10,801 nucleotides of DNA from Methanobacteriota archaeon (GTDB taxonomy: Archaea > Thermoplasmatota > Thermoplasmata > RBG-16-68-12): positions 1-10,801 of the forward strand of contig VBLS01000140.1 of the NCBI GenBank assembly GCA_005878635.1, written 5' to 3'. The notes below the pieces were generated by a model. That model did no database searches. It was not told the DNA's origin and worked only from the letters and a program-made list of their open reading frames with translations. This document shows positions 1-6,144 of this stretch, one piece after another; position 1 is the stretch's first letter, and each line of letters starts with the position of its first letter. A program made the position numbers and the translations under genes.

Positions 1-284
1 AACAGATGCCTCCGGAAGTGACGAGGCAGCTGGAGCCGGGCGACCGGAATGCGCTTCGGATGTTCGCGACGCGCGCGGCCTCGCTCCGCTGGACGGAGGA
101 CGCGATCAAGGAGGCGATGGTCACCTTGACGAAAAGCGGAACGCTGCCGGTCGAGACGAATCGTTTCTTCCGGGATCTCTATCTCGTCCTCCTCGGAACC
201 GAGACGGGACCTCGCGCCGCGCCCTTCCTCGCGGTCCTCGAAAAGGACTGGGTGGTCCGACGACTCACGGAGGCCGGCCAGTGA
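1..284 (+). CDS. lysS: Probable lysyl-tRNA synthetase (class I), C-terminal fragment
   Basis: This is the 3' end of a gene whose 5' part lies outside the window; the frame is open to base 1, so the ATG at base 6 is internal. The visible 93 or so residues are mostly helical. They end in a stretch with an aromatic-rich segment (FFRDLYLVLLG), then GPRAAPFL and a closing VVRRLTEA. That pattern resembles the C-terminal helical anticodon-binding region of archaeal class I LysRS, which charges tRNA-Lys in the cytosol. The catalytic HIGH and KMSKS motifs would be upstream and are not visible, so the assignment rests on the tail alone. Another class I synthetase is possible. The stop TGA (282-284) lies just before the TATA-like box of the following tRNA gene on the same strand. 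Confidence 0.65.
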   Translation, partial: QMPPEVTRQLEPGDRNALRMFATRAASLRWTEDAIKEAMVTLTKSGTLPVETNRFFRDLYLVLLGTETGPRAAPFLAVLEKDWVVRRLTEAGQ

Positions 285-290
285 GAAAAC

Positions 291-299
291 TCAAAATAC
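291..299 (+). promoter_or_regulatory. TATA-like box for the tRNA-Gln gene
   Basis: An A/T-rich run (TCAAAATAC) sits in an otherwise GC-rich region. Its centre is about 29 nt upstream of the first tRNA base at 325, the usual archaeal TATA-to-start spacing. It begins just after the upstream synthetase stop codon, so the tRNA probably has its own promoter. Confidence 0.5.
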
Positions 300-346
300 G
301 TCCTCTCCGTTGAAACGCGATTGCAGCCCCGTGGTCTAGCGGCCAA

Positions 347-374
347 TCGTGACCGTAATGCGGTCGCGGGCCAG
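347..374 (+). other. tRNA intron 1 (non-canonical, D arm, position 21/22)
   Basis: This 28-nt insertion lies inside the D arm. GGCC at 341-344 can pair with GGCC at 369-372 as the 4-bp central helix. The 3-nt bulges are AAT (345-347) and AGT (373-375). The inner hairpin is CGTGACCG (348-355) with CGGTCGCG (361-368), 8 bp with one wobble pair and a 5-nt loop. Cutting each bulge after its second base, as the archaeal splicing endonuclease does, gives exactly the exon junction that restores A21 and the D stem. The outer helix is weak, so this is a relaxed motif. Confidence 0.8.
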
Positions 375-390
375 TGATTCGAGGCTCTGG

Positions 391-414
391 ATCGACCGAA
401 TCGGTCGAGGGGAG
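391..414 (+). other. tRNA intron 2 (canonical position 37/38)
   Basis: This 24-nt intron lies directly 3' of G37. The outer helix is the anticodon stem. The central helix is CTCT (385-388) with GGGG (409-412), two G-C and two G-U pairs. The bulges are GGA (389-391) and AGA (413-415). The inner hairpin TCGACCG / CGGTCGA (392-398, 402-408) is a perfect 7 bp with a 3-nt loop. Cleavage after the second base of each bulge joins G37 to A38. This is a complete bulge-helix-bulge. Confidence 0.88.
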
Positions 415-480
415 ACCTCGCGACGGCAGTTCGAATCTGCCCGGGGCTATCTCCCACCTTCGAATGCGAACATGGGCACG

Positions 481-522
481 GCCTTCGGGAGGACTTCAGC
501 CACCTCGGTCCTCCCGGAAGGC
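481..522. repeat. Long inverted repeat at the tRNA / glpD convergence
   Basis: Bases 481-494 are complementary to 508-522 with a single bulged G, giving a 14-bp stem and a 13-nt loop. It lies 31 bp past the tRNA and spans the stop codon of the convergent dehydrogenase gene (TGA on the minus strand at 496-498). It may affect RNA 3' ends from either side. There is no adjacent T-tract, which is what archaeal terminators usually need. Confidence 0.6.
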
Positions 523-2265
523 GCGATGGTCCCTGACGAGGCCTCGGTATTCTTCGACGTCCCGCGCAAGGCGGCTGCGGTCCCATTCGATTAGTCGCGC
601 CATCCTTGATGCGACCTCGGGCGCCATGCCCATTGCCTGATCTGCGGTTTCGTAGAAGAGGCCGAGTCTCCGGACGAGTACATCCGTCAGCGTCAGCGCC
701 ATCTCCTCTTTGACGGCGATGTCGACTTCGGCCCACACGTGCGGTCTTCCTTCCATGATCCGCTCCCTGGCCGCGGGGCCATCCAGATGACGACGCACTT
801 GGTCCGGTGCGAAGCGGCCCTGCAGATGGAGGGCGATGTCCTCCGGGAATCCGAGGGCCATGAATTCTTCAAGGGGCCGAACGGAAGGTCCCAAGTTCGA
901 GGCCTGCGTCGGCTTGAAATCGGGCAACCCGAGCCGTCGTTGCACCAGGTCGACCACGGCCTCCGCCATCGCGCGGTGCGTGGTGAACTTCCCTCCCGCG
1001 ACGGAGATGAGGCCATCCCGGTCCACGAAAATTTCGTGCTCGCGGGAGATGTCCGACTCCGCTTGATCGTCCTTCCCGTGTCGCACGAGCGGCCGGAGGC
1101 CCGCGTACGCACTGACGACGTCGGCTCGACCGACGCCCGCCTCGGGGAAGGCTTCATTCGCCGCCGCCAGGAGATAGTCAACGTCCCTCCCATCGGGGAT
1201 CACGTGATCCGAGTCCCCTGAAAAATCGGTGTCCGTCGTCCCGACGAGCGTGAGGTTTCCCCAGGGGAGGACGAAGACAAGACGGGCGTCGCTCTTCGTG
1301 GTCCAGGCGACCGCATGGCGGTTTCCAACCTTCTCCCGCGGCAAGAGAATGTGTACGCCTTTGGTCGGTCGGATTGTCGGAGTCGCCACCGGGCCTCGGA
1401 TCCGGTCGAGCCACACCCCGGTCGCATTCACGACGGCCTTGGCGTGGACCTCGGCGTTCGTCCCGTCGATTCGATTCTGGACGATTGCTCCCGTAACCCC
1501 GTGGTCGTCTCGGGTGAGTCTTGTGACCTCGACATAGTTCGCGACGAGGGCCCCTGCGGCGGCCGCGTCCTGCACGACCGCGAGGACGAATCGAGCATCG
1601 TCGGCCCACGCGTCGTAGTAGATGCCGGCTCCCGCCAGATCCGTCCGCGCAAGGAGGGGCTCGCGATCCGAGGCGGCCTTGCCCCGGAGCCAGACCCGGC
1701 GCGGGAGCCGCCTCGTCGAAAGCAAGTCGTAGAGGAAGAGCCCGAACCGCAGGAGTCGCGGGCCTGGCTTCCGTCCCTTATACGCGGGGATGACGAAGGG
1801 CAACGGATGGACGAGGGCCGGCGCCGCGTCGAGGAGTCGATCCCGTTCGCGTGCAGCCGAGCGGACGAGGCCGAACCGGTAGGTCTGGAGGTATCGAAGC
1901 CCGCCATGGATGAGCCGAGAGGTCTTCCCGCTCGTGCCGCTCGCGAAGTCCCCGCGATCCAGGAGGCCGGTCCGCAACCCTCGTCGAGCGGCATCTCGGG
2001 CGATGCCGGCCCCGACGATCCCGCCGCCGATCACGAGGACATCGAGGACGTCCTCTTGCATCTTCGCGAGGTGGGCGGCACGCGTTCGGGAGGAGAACTC
2101 ACGCGTCACCGGGATCGGTCCATGATCGGCCCGGGATTCGTGATGTCCTTCGGATCCAGTTCCCGCTTGCCCTTCTAGAAACCGGAGGAGGATCGGTCGG
2201 CTTTCGAGGGAGATGCGCCGATCGTCCCAGCCCCGGCCCGCGGATCGGAGGGCCCTCGCCTCCAT
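496..2265 (-). CDS. glpD: FAD-dependent glycerol-3-phosphate dehydrogenase (GlpD/GlpA family)
   Basis: This enzyme oxidises sn-glycerol-3-phosphate to dihydroxyacetone phosphate with FAD, passing electrons to a quinone or to oxygen, usually at the inner face of the membrane. The dinucleotide-binding motif GGGIVGAG is at residues 80-87, followed by TSRLIHGGLRYL (115-126), FVLPWGNLTLVGTTDTDF in the middle, and GGKFTTHR near the end of the FAD domain. A C-terminal helical domain typical of GlpD follows. Family similarity begins around SSRTRAAHLAKM (about residues 59-70), so a GTG start at 2109 would give a 537-residue protein of usual length. I keep ATG 2265 (589 residues) because a TATA-like box lies 29 nt upstream of it, as for other leaderless genes here. 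The first 52 residues are unverified. In archaea, whose lipids use glycerol-1-phosphate, this enzyme points to glycerol catabolism. It is divergent from the purP-like gene. Confidence 0.88.
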   Translation of the reverse strand: MEARALRSAGRGWDDRRISLESRPILLRFLEGQAGTGSEGHHESRADHGPIPVTREFSSRTRAAHLAKMQEDVLDVLVIGGGIVGAGIARDAARRGLRTGLLDRGDFASGTSGKTSRLIHGGLRYLQTYRFGLVRSAARERDRLLDAAPALVHPLPFVIPAYKGRKPGPRLLRFGLFLYDLLSTRRLPRRVWLRGKAASDREPLLARTDLAGAGIYYDAWADDARFVLAVVQDAAAAGALVANYVEVTRLTRDDHGVTGAIVQNRIDGTNAEVHAKAVVNATGVWLDRIRGPVATPTIRPTKGVHILLPREKVGNRHAVAWTTKSDARLVFVLPWGNLTLVGTTDTDFSGDSDHVIPDGRDVDYLLAAANEAFPEAGVGRADVVSAYAGLRPLVRHGKDDQAESDISREHEIFVDRDGLISVAGGKFTTHRAMAEAVVDLVQRRLGLPDFKPTQASNLGPSVRPLEEFMALGFPEDIALHLQGRFAPDQVRRHLDGPAARERIMEGRPHVWAEVDIAVKEEMALTLTDVLVRRLGLFYETADQAMGMAPEVASRMARLIEWDRSRLARDVEEYRGLVRDHRAFREDRGG

Positions 2266-2290
2266 GAGATTCGCCGAATCGCCACACCCG

Positions 2291-2297
2291 ATAAAGA
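2291..2297 (-). promoter_or_regulatory. TATA-like box for the glycerol-3-phosphate dehydrogenase
   Basis: The minus strand reads CTTTATC, the same core seen upstream of several other genes in the window. Its centre is 29 nt from the ATG at 2265, which predicts a leaderless transcript starting at or next to that codon. Confidence 0.5.
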
Positions 2298-2328
2298 CGT
2301 TCCCTCGTCTCGGAGGAGAGGGCCCAAA

Positions 2329-2337
2329 GCATTAAGG
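2329..2337 (+). promoter_or_regulatory. Candidate TATA box for the purP-like gene
   Basis: GCATTAAGG follows an A-rich CCAAA that could act as a BRE. It is about 38 nt upstream of ATG 2371, predicting a leader of roughly 11 nt. A second A/T cluster (GAATATG, 2345-2351) is nearer, so the exact promoter is uncertain. The whole 2266-2370 interval is the divergent control region between the two genes. Confidence 0.35.
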
Positions 2338-2370
2338 ACGCGGCGAATATGCGACTCGTATCGGTGCGGG

Positions 2371-3528
2371 ATGATTGATCGCGAGGCGATCGTCGAGGTG
2401 CTCGAACGCTACAATCCCTCCGGGATTCAGGTCGCGACGATCGGTTCTCATTCCGCCCTCGACGTCTGCGACGGTGCGGTCGAGGAAGGATTCCGGACGT
2501 TCGTCGTATGCGAACGAGGACGGGAGGCGCCGTACACGCGATACTTCCGCGCATCGCGAGACAAGGACGGTCGGCCGGTCCGCGGCACCGTGGACGAGAC
2601 GCTCGTGCTCGGGAAATTCAAGGACGTCCTCACCGAGAAGGTCCAGACTCAGCTCCGCGATCTGAATTCGATCTTCATCCCGAACCGCTCCTTCACGTCG
2701 TACTGCGATCTCGGTGAGATCGAGGACAAATTCCTGGTCCCGCTCTACGGGAGCCGCAACCTGCTCCGGACGGAGGAGCGCGAGGAGGAACGCAGCTACT
2801 ACTGGCTCCTCGAGAAGGCGAAGCTCGCGGCGCCCGAGCGGATCAAGGACCCGCGGGACATCGAGGGCCTCTCGATCGTCAAGTTGCCGCACAAAGTCAA
2901 GAAGCTCGAGCGGGGGTTCTTCACCGCGGGAACCTTCAAGGAGTATCGGGAGAAGTCAGAAGCCCTCCTCCAGCAGGACGTGATCACGAAGGAGGATCTC
3001 GCGTCGGCCCGCATCGAGAAGTACGTCATCGGGCCGATCTTCAACTTCGATTTCTTCTATTCTCCCATCGAAGAGGAAGCCGAGAAGCTCGAGCTCCTGG
3101 GAGTCGATTGGCGGTTCGAGACGTCCCTCGACGGACACGTTCGCCTCCCGGCGGATCAGCAGCTCTCGCTCGCGGACGCGGAACGGATTCCGGAGTACGT
3201 GGTCGTCGGCCACAACAGCGCGACCCTGCGCGAGTCGAGCCTCAAGGACGTGTTCGACATGACGGAGCGGTACGTGGCCGCGACGCAGCGACATTTTCCG
3301 CCGGGGATCATCGGACCTTTCACCCTGCAGACCGCCGTGGACAAGGACCTGAAGTTCTGGGTCTACGACGTCTCGCCTCGCATCGGCGGCGGGACGAACG
3401 TCCACATGTCGATGGGCCACCCCTACGGGAACTCCCTCTGGCGTCGGAGCATGAGCACGGGGCGACGGATCGCCATGGAGATCCGCCGAGGGGTCGACAC
3501 CGGCCGCCTCGGGGAGCTCGTCACCTGA
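2371..3528 (+). CDS. purP: PurP-family ATP-grasp protein (FAICAR synthetase or paralogue)
   Basis: PurP of archaea converts AICAR, formate and ATP to FAICAR in purine synthesis. At 385 residues this protein has near-normal length. It keeps the N-terminal GSHSALDV (25-32), the SYCDLGEIEDKFLVPLYGSRN region (110-130), PPGIIGPFTLQ (310-320) and GGTN (339-343). It aligns end to end, from memory, with the Methanocaldococcus jannaschii enzyme. The start fits that homologue (MIDREAIVEVLERYN against MISKDEILEIFDKYN). Differences are notable: the glycine-rich ATP loop (KFPGARGGRGYF in M. jannaschii) reads KLPHKVKKLERGFF at 171-184, PHGSF reads PNRSF at 104-108, and ARVDGGTN reads PRIGGGTN. These suggest a second-type PurP paralogue whose substrate may differ. 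It is followed after 91 bp by the exchanger gene on the same strand. Family membership is sure; the exact reaction is not. Confidence 0.85.
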   Translation: MIDREAIVEVLERYNPSGIQVATIGSHSALDVCDGAVEEGFRTFVVCERGREAPYTRYFRASRDKDGRPVRGTVDETLVLGKFKDVLTEKVQTQLRDLNSIFIPNRSFTSYCDLGEIEDKFLVPLYGSRNLLRTEEREEERSYYWLLEKAKLAAPERIKDPRDIEGLSIVKLPHKVKKLERGFFTAGTFKEYREKSEALLQQDVITKEDLASARIEKYVIGPIFNFDFFYSPIEEEAEKLELLGVDWRFETSLDGHVRLPADQQLSLADAERIPEYVVVGHNSATLRESSLKDVFDMTERYVAATQRHFPPGIIGPFTLQTAVDKDLKFWVYDVSPRIGGGTNVHMSMGHPYGNSLWRRSMSTGRRIAMEIRRGVDTGRLGELVT

Positions 3529-3537
3529 CCGGGCCAT

Positions 3538-3548
3538 CTTTGTCAAAG
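3538..3548. repeat. Short perfect palindrome downstream of the purP-like gene
   Basis: CTTTG-T-CAAAG forms an 11-bp dyad 9 bp past the purP-like stop, in the 91-bp gap before the exchanger gene. It could be an operator or a small RNA hairpin, but it is short enough to be chance. I see no convincing TATA box at the expected distance from the exchanger start, so that gene may be co-transcribed with purP. Confidence 0.3.
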
Positions 3549-3619
3549 CGCCTCGCGGCCCGACGAACCTTGATGCCGGCCTTCCGTCATCGGCGCGGAG
3601 TCGGAAGGGACGACATCGG

Positions 3620-4597
3620 ATGCTCGAGGGCCTCCTCCTATCGGCGGCAGCGATTGCCACCGGCTTCGTCCTCCTGAATCAGGGCGCGAAATTCATCACG
3701 GACAATGCGACCCGCATCTCGGGACGGATCGGCCGAAGCCGGTTCGTCGTCGGCGCGTTGCTCGTCTCGACGCTCTCCGCCCTCCCGGAACTCCTCGTGA
3801 GCGGGATCGCCGCGGAAGAGGGAAGCCCGGACATCGCCCTCGGGAACGCGCTCGCCTCCACGGTCGTGACGATCGCCTTCGTCATCGGCGCGAGCGCCCT
3901 CCTGCGGCCGATCAAGACCTCGCGCGAGATCGTCCTCCGCGATGCGGTGTTCCTGGCGATCGTGACGTTGGTCGCGGCGACGTTGTTGATGGACGGGAAC
4001 CTCACGCAATACGAGGGCGTCGCGCTGATCGCCCTCTTCGTCCCCTACATCCTGAACCTCGCGATCTCGCAAAGGACCGGTCCCGCCGACGAGATCGAGG
4101 AGCGGGTCGAGGACCTGCGGATCGGGCTCGAGTTCACCGGTTGGATCTTCGGTCGGAAAGTCGAGGTCCGGGCCGGGATCAGCTGGCTGATCTTCGGCGT
4201 CCTCTGGTCCGTGATGGGCGCTCAGTTCCTCGTCCAGGGGGCGATCTCGCTCTCCGCGATCGCCGGCCTGAGCCCCTGGTTCGTCGGGATCACGGTGGTC
4301 GCCCTCGGCACCTCGTTGCCGGACATCGCCGCGGCATACCACGCGACCCGCCGCGGGTACACGGACCTGGTCCTCGGCGAAGGGATCGGGGCGAGCGTCG
4401 TGACGACCCTCCTGACCTTGGGCGTGATCGGGATCCTGCGGCCCTCGACGCATTCTGTCGAACTCCTCCTCCCCGTCGTCGCCGCGATGGTCTTCACGTC
4501 GTTCCTGCTCCTCGCCCTCATGTTGGGACGATGGCGGATCACGTCGCGTGCCGGGGCCGTCCTCGCGTCGAGCTATTTCGCGATGGTCTTCCCGTGA
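3620..4597 (+). CDS. Cation/Ca2+ exchanger (CaCA) superfamily membrane protein
   Basis: This 325-residue integral membrane protein has the two internal alpha-repeats of sodium/calcium exchangers. Repeat 1 is around SALPELLVSG (53-62) and LGNALASTVVT (74-84). Repeat 2 is around GTSLPDIAAAY (230-240) and LGEGIGASVVTT (252-263). About ten hydrophobic segments are visible, with a charged loop (about 152-185) between the two halves. Compared with NCX of M. jannaschii, several cation-coordinating positions differ: T50 to S, S51 to A, N81 to T, E213 to D, S236 to A and D240 to T. The first glutamate (E57) is kept. It is probably a cation antiporter in the cytoplasmic membrane, but the ion is not predictable. 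Its stop TGA (4595-4597) directly abuts the stop of the convergent RDD gene. Confidence 0.82.
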   Translation: MLEGLLLSAAAIATGFVLLNQGAKFITDNATRISGRIGRSRFVVGALLVSTLSALPELLVSGIAAEEGSPDIALGNALASTVVTIAFVIGASALLRPIKTSREIVLRDAVFLAIVTLVAATLLMDGNLTQYEGVALIALFVPYILNLAISQRTGPADEIEERVEDLRIGLEFTGWIFGRKVEVRAGISWLIFGVLWSVMGAQFLVQGAISLSAIAGLSPWFVGITVVALGTSLPDIAAAYHATRRGYTDLVLGEGIGASVVTTLLTLGVIGILRPSTHSVELLLPVVAAMVFTSFLLLALMLGRWRITSRAGAVLASSYFAMVFP

Positions 4598-5338
4598 TCA
4601 GTACACCGCGCCACACCGGACGCAGGTGAGCTTCCCATCGCCGCGGGCCACGAGCTGCCCGGCGCAGGCCGTGCAGAATTTCATCTCGCGGACGAGGCGC
4701 CCCTGCTCGTCCCAACTGTGTTGCGGCCACCCGCCGCTCGGAGGCGGGGCCTGACCGGGCCAGCCCCCTTGGGCCGGGGTCGCCGAGGCCGCCTGCGCGC
4801 CGGGCGGTGCGGGCGGAGGCGCCTGCGGCGCCGGCGCCGGAGGCATCGTCATCGGACGGGGGCCCGCGTGTTGCATCATCCGGAACTGCTCCTCCATGTA
4901 GGCGCCTTGGTCGACCCGCGTCACGGTCGTCCGGGCGATCCGATCGAACAGTCGCTGCCGCGGGTCGCCTTGCTGGGCGGCCCCGACGAGGACGTCGACC
5001 AGGACGATGAGCGGGAAAATCTTCGGGAGGTTTCGGACGACGGTATGCACGACGTCCAGATTCCGGTCGATCGCGACGACCCGCAACGCGACGATTTTCT
5101 TGCCGACCGTGCCGCCGAAGAGCGTCTCGAGCAGGACGGAATAGATGAACCACATGCCGCCCCAGAAGATTCCGGAGAACCACCAGGCCCAGCCGAGGAA
5201 CGGGAACGAGAGCGGGATGGCGACGAACAGGCCAACGACCGCGACGATGACCGCGTCGATCACGAAGGCGATGAACCGACGGATCCAGTGCTCCTGCAGG
5301 GCAGGATTGTGGCCGATCAAATCGAATGCCGACGGCAT
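4598..5338 (-). CDS. RDD-domain membrane protein with C-terminal zinc ribbon
   Basis: The RDD domain occupies the N-terminal half: HWIRRFIAFVIDAVIV with the signature Arg and Asp, then GGTVGKKIVALRVV, then RQRLFDRIARTTV. Three membrane segments are visible (about residues 20-42, 48-70 and 96-116). A Pro/Ala/Gly-rich linker of roughly 60 residues leads to a soluble zinc-ribbon tail with CxxC (222, 225) and CxxC (239, 242). RDD proteins are of largely unknown function; some have been linked to transport. The zinc ribbon likely faces the cytoplasm. I chose ATG 5338 (246 residues) over ATG 5362 because the TATA-like box at 5377-5383 would place the transcript start near 5352, between the two. An upstream A/T cluster at 5391-5400 could still serve 5362. 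It is the last gene of a same-strand run dtdA, kptA, RDD. Confidence 0.8.
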   Translation of the reverse strand: MPSAFDLIGHNPALQEHWIRRFIAFVIDAVIVAVVGLFVAIPLSFPFLGWAWWFSGIFWGGMWFIYSVLLETLFGGTVGKKIVALRVVAIDRNLDVVHTVVRNLPKIFPLIVLVDVLVGAAQQGDPRQRLFDRIARTTVTRVDQGAYMEEQFRMMQHAGPRPMTMPPAPAPQAPPPAPPGAQAASATPAQGGWPGQAPPPSGGWPQHSWDEQGRLVREMKFCTACAGQLVARGDGKLTCVRCGAVY

Positions 5339-5376
5339 TGCCAACCCATCCGAGGGCGGCATATCGGAAAAGCGCA

Positions 5377-5383
5377 GATAAAG
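5377..5383 (-). promoter_or_regulatory. TATA-like box for the RDD gene
   Basis: The minus strand reads CTTTATC inside an A/T-rich patch (5376-5410) in the 81-bp gap after kptA. It suggests that the RDD gene has its own promoter rather than relying on read-through from kptA. Confidence 0.4.
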
Positions 5384-5419
5384 ATATGGGCAGATTAATT
5401 TCGTTGACCGATTGAAAAT

Positions 5420-6100
5420 TCATTCCCGCGATTCCGTCGGCGGTGTCGACGGCAATTCTTCCTCGACATGCTGCGATCGTCGGAGGAACTCGTTCGGGAT
5501 TTCCTTCGAGGTGTAGACCGTCTTCCCGGCCTTGTGGATCACGACGCCGGACGCCCGGGCGGTCTTCGCATCGATTTCCAAGATGACCGGCTGAGCGATG
5601 CGGACGCGTCCGGCCTCGAGGGCCGCCGCGAAGGTCGCACTGAGGTGGACCATCTTGCGGTCCGAAGGCCGCAGCCCCGCTTCCATCAGGAGGTGGCTCT
5701 CCTCCTCCGTCGTCGGATAGAACAACACATCCGGAATGCCCTCCGTCGGCAGGTCGAGGTCGAGGTCCATCGAGTGCCCGTACGTCGCCCGGATCTTGCC
5801 GTCCTCGAACTGGTAGCGGCCCTTGGGATCCGTCTCGATCAGCCCGATCACGTGGTGCTGGCGGACGAAGCGGAACCGGCGGTTTCGAATTTGGATCGCG
5901 GTCAAGAAGTCGCGGAGGTCCACCCATCCGTGGGCGTCCATCTCGAGGCCGTAGCGCTGCGGGAAATGCCGCAGGACCCCGGCCATCGTCCGACCGAGCA
6001 GCTCGACCTCTTCGTCGTTCAGCAGGAACTTCCCTTCACTGCCGCAGTGCGGGCAGAATTCCTCCCGGAAGTATCCGTGAGAACGACATTCCTTGAGCAT
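5420..6100 (-). CDS. kptA: RNA 2'-phosphotransferase (Tpt1/KptA)
   Basis: KptA transfers a 2'-phosphate from RNA to NAD+; archaeal enzymes can also ADP-ribosylate RNA 5'-phosphate ends. The 226-residue protein starts with the archaeal zinc knuckle: C5, H8, C16, C19. The catalytic residues expected for the family are present: R44-H45 in VLRHFPQRYG, R104 in IRATYGHS, and R148 in RKMVHLS. GWVDLRDFL (58-66) and DPKGRYQF (91-98) are further family blocks. The loop that reads YHGT in eukaryotic Tpt1 and YGTT in some archaea is YPTT here (128-131). ATG 6100 is chosen because the zinc knuckle begins there. Archaeal tRNA ligation by RtcB leaves no 2'-phosphate, so the biological substrate is unclear. 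The gene follows dtdA by 37 nt on the same strand. Confidence 0.92.
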   Translation of the reverse strand: MLKECRSHGYFREEFCPHCGSEGKFLLNDEEVELLGRTMAGVLRHFPQRYGLEMDAHGWVDLRDFLTAIQIRNRRFRFVRQHHVIGLIETDPKGRYQFEDGKIRATYGHSMDLDLDLPTEGIPDVLFYPTTEEESHLLMEAGLRPSDRKMVHLSATFAAALEAGRVRIAQPVILEIDAKTARASGVVIHKAGKTVYTSKEIPNEFLRRSQHVEEELPSTPPTESRE

Positions 6101-6135
6101 CGTCCCTTCCTGCGATTGTTTGGTATTCGCCAACG

Positions 6136-6144
6136 CTTTATGAA
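6136..6144 (-). promoter_or_regulatory. Candidate TATA box for kptA, overlapping the dtdA stop
   Basis: The minus strand reads TTCATAAAG about 40 nt upstream of ATG 6100 and overlaps the dtdA stop codon (6138-6140). It predicts a leader of about 12-15 nt. kptA could therefore be transcribed independently as well as from dtdA. Confidence 0.4.

Larger units (their letters stand above)
325..449 (+). tRNA. tRNA-Gln (anticodon CTG) with two introns
   Basis: The acceptor stem is AGCCCCG (325-331) paired with CGGGGCT (442-448), a perfect 7 bp, with discriminator A449 and no encoded CCA. The T arm is GGCAG / TTCGAAT loop / CTGCC (425-441). The anticodon stem is CGAGG (380-384) with CCTCG (416-420), and the anticodon is CTG (387-389). 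Two insertions, 347-374 and 391-414, interrupt the molecule. Each folds into a bulge-helix-bulge and its removal leaves a 73-nt cloverleaf. The exons are 325-346, 375-390 and 415-449. After splicing the D stem is G10-U25, U11-A24, C12-G23, with G18 G19 and A21 in place. The A1-U72 pair is typical of archaeal tRNA-Gln, which is normally charged by the Glu-tRNA amidotransferase route. The variable loop is only 4 nt (CGAC). Confidence is high for the T arm, acceptor and canonical intron, and good for the D-arm intron. Confidence 0.9.

Noticed and set aside
325..449. The tRNA as a decayed pseudogene because of its disrupted D and anticodon arms
   Set aside because: Both disruptions fold as bulge-helix-bulge introns and their removal restores all stems and invariant bases, which decay would not produce.
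1315..2178. A 287-codon plus-strand frame antisense to glpD
   Set aside because: The product has no recognisable domain and lies wholly opposite a well-conserved dehydrogenase; long antisense frames are expected at this GC content.
3538..3548. CTTTG-T-CAAAG palindrome as a transcription terminator for purP
   Set aside because: The stem is only 5 bp with no following T-tract, and archaeal termination relies on T-runs. It is kept only as a low-confidence repeat.
4595..4600. Abutting stop codons TGA/TCA of the exchanger and RDD genes as a special site
   Set aside because: TGATCA is simply two opposite-strand stop codons side by side; compact convergent genes produce this without further meaning.
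5404..5419. Short T-run after the kptA stop as a terminator
   Set aside because: Only four consecutive T residues on the coding strand (ATTTTC), too weak to call.
4539..5927. A 462-codon open frame on the minus strand
   Set aside because: It overlaps both kptA and the RDD gene in another frame, is extremely Arg/Pro/Gly rich and shows no domain. This is a typical GC-rich shadow.
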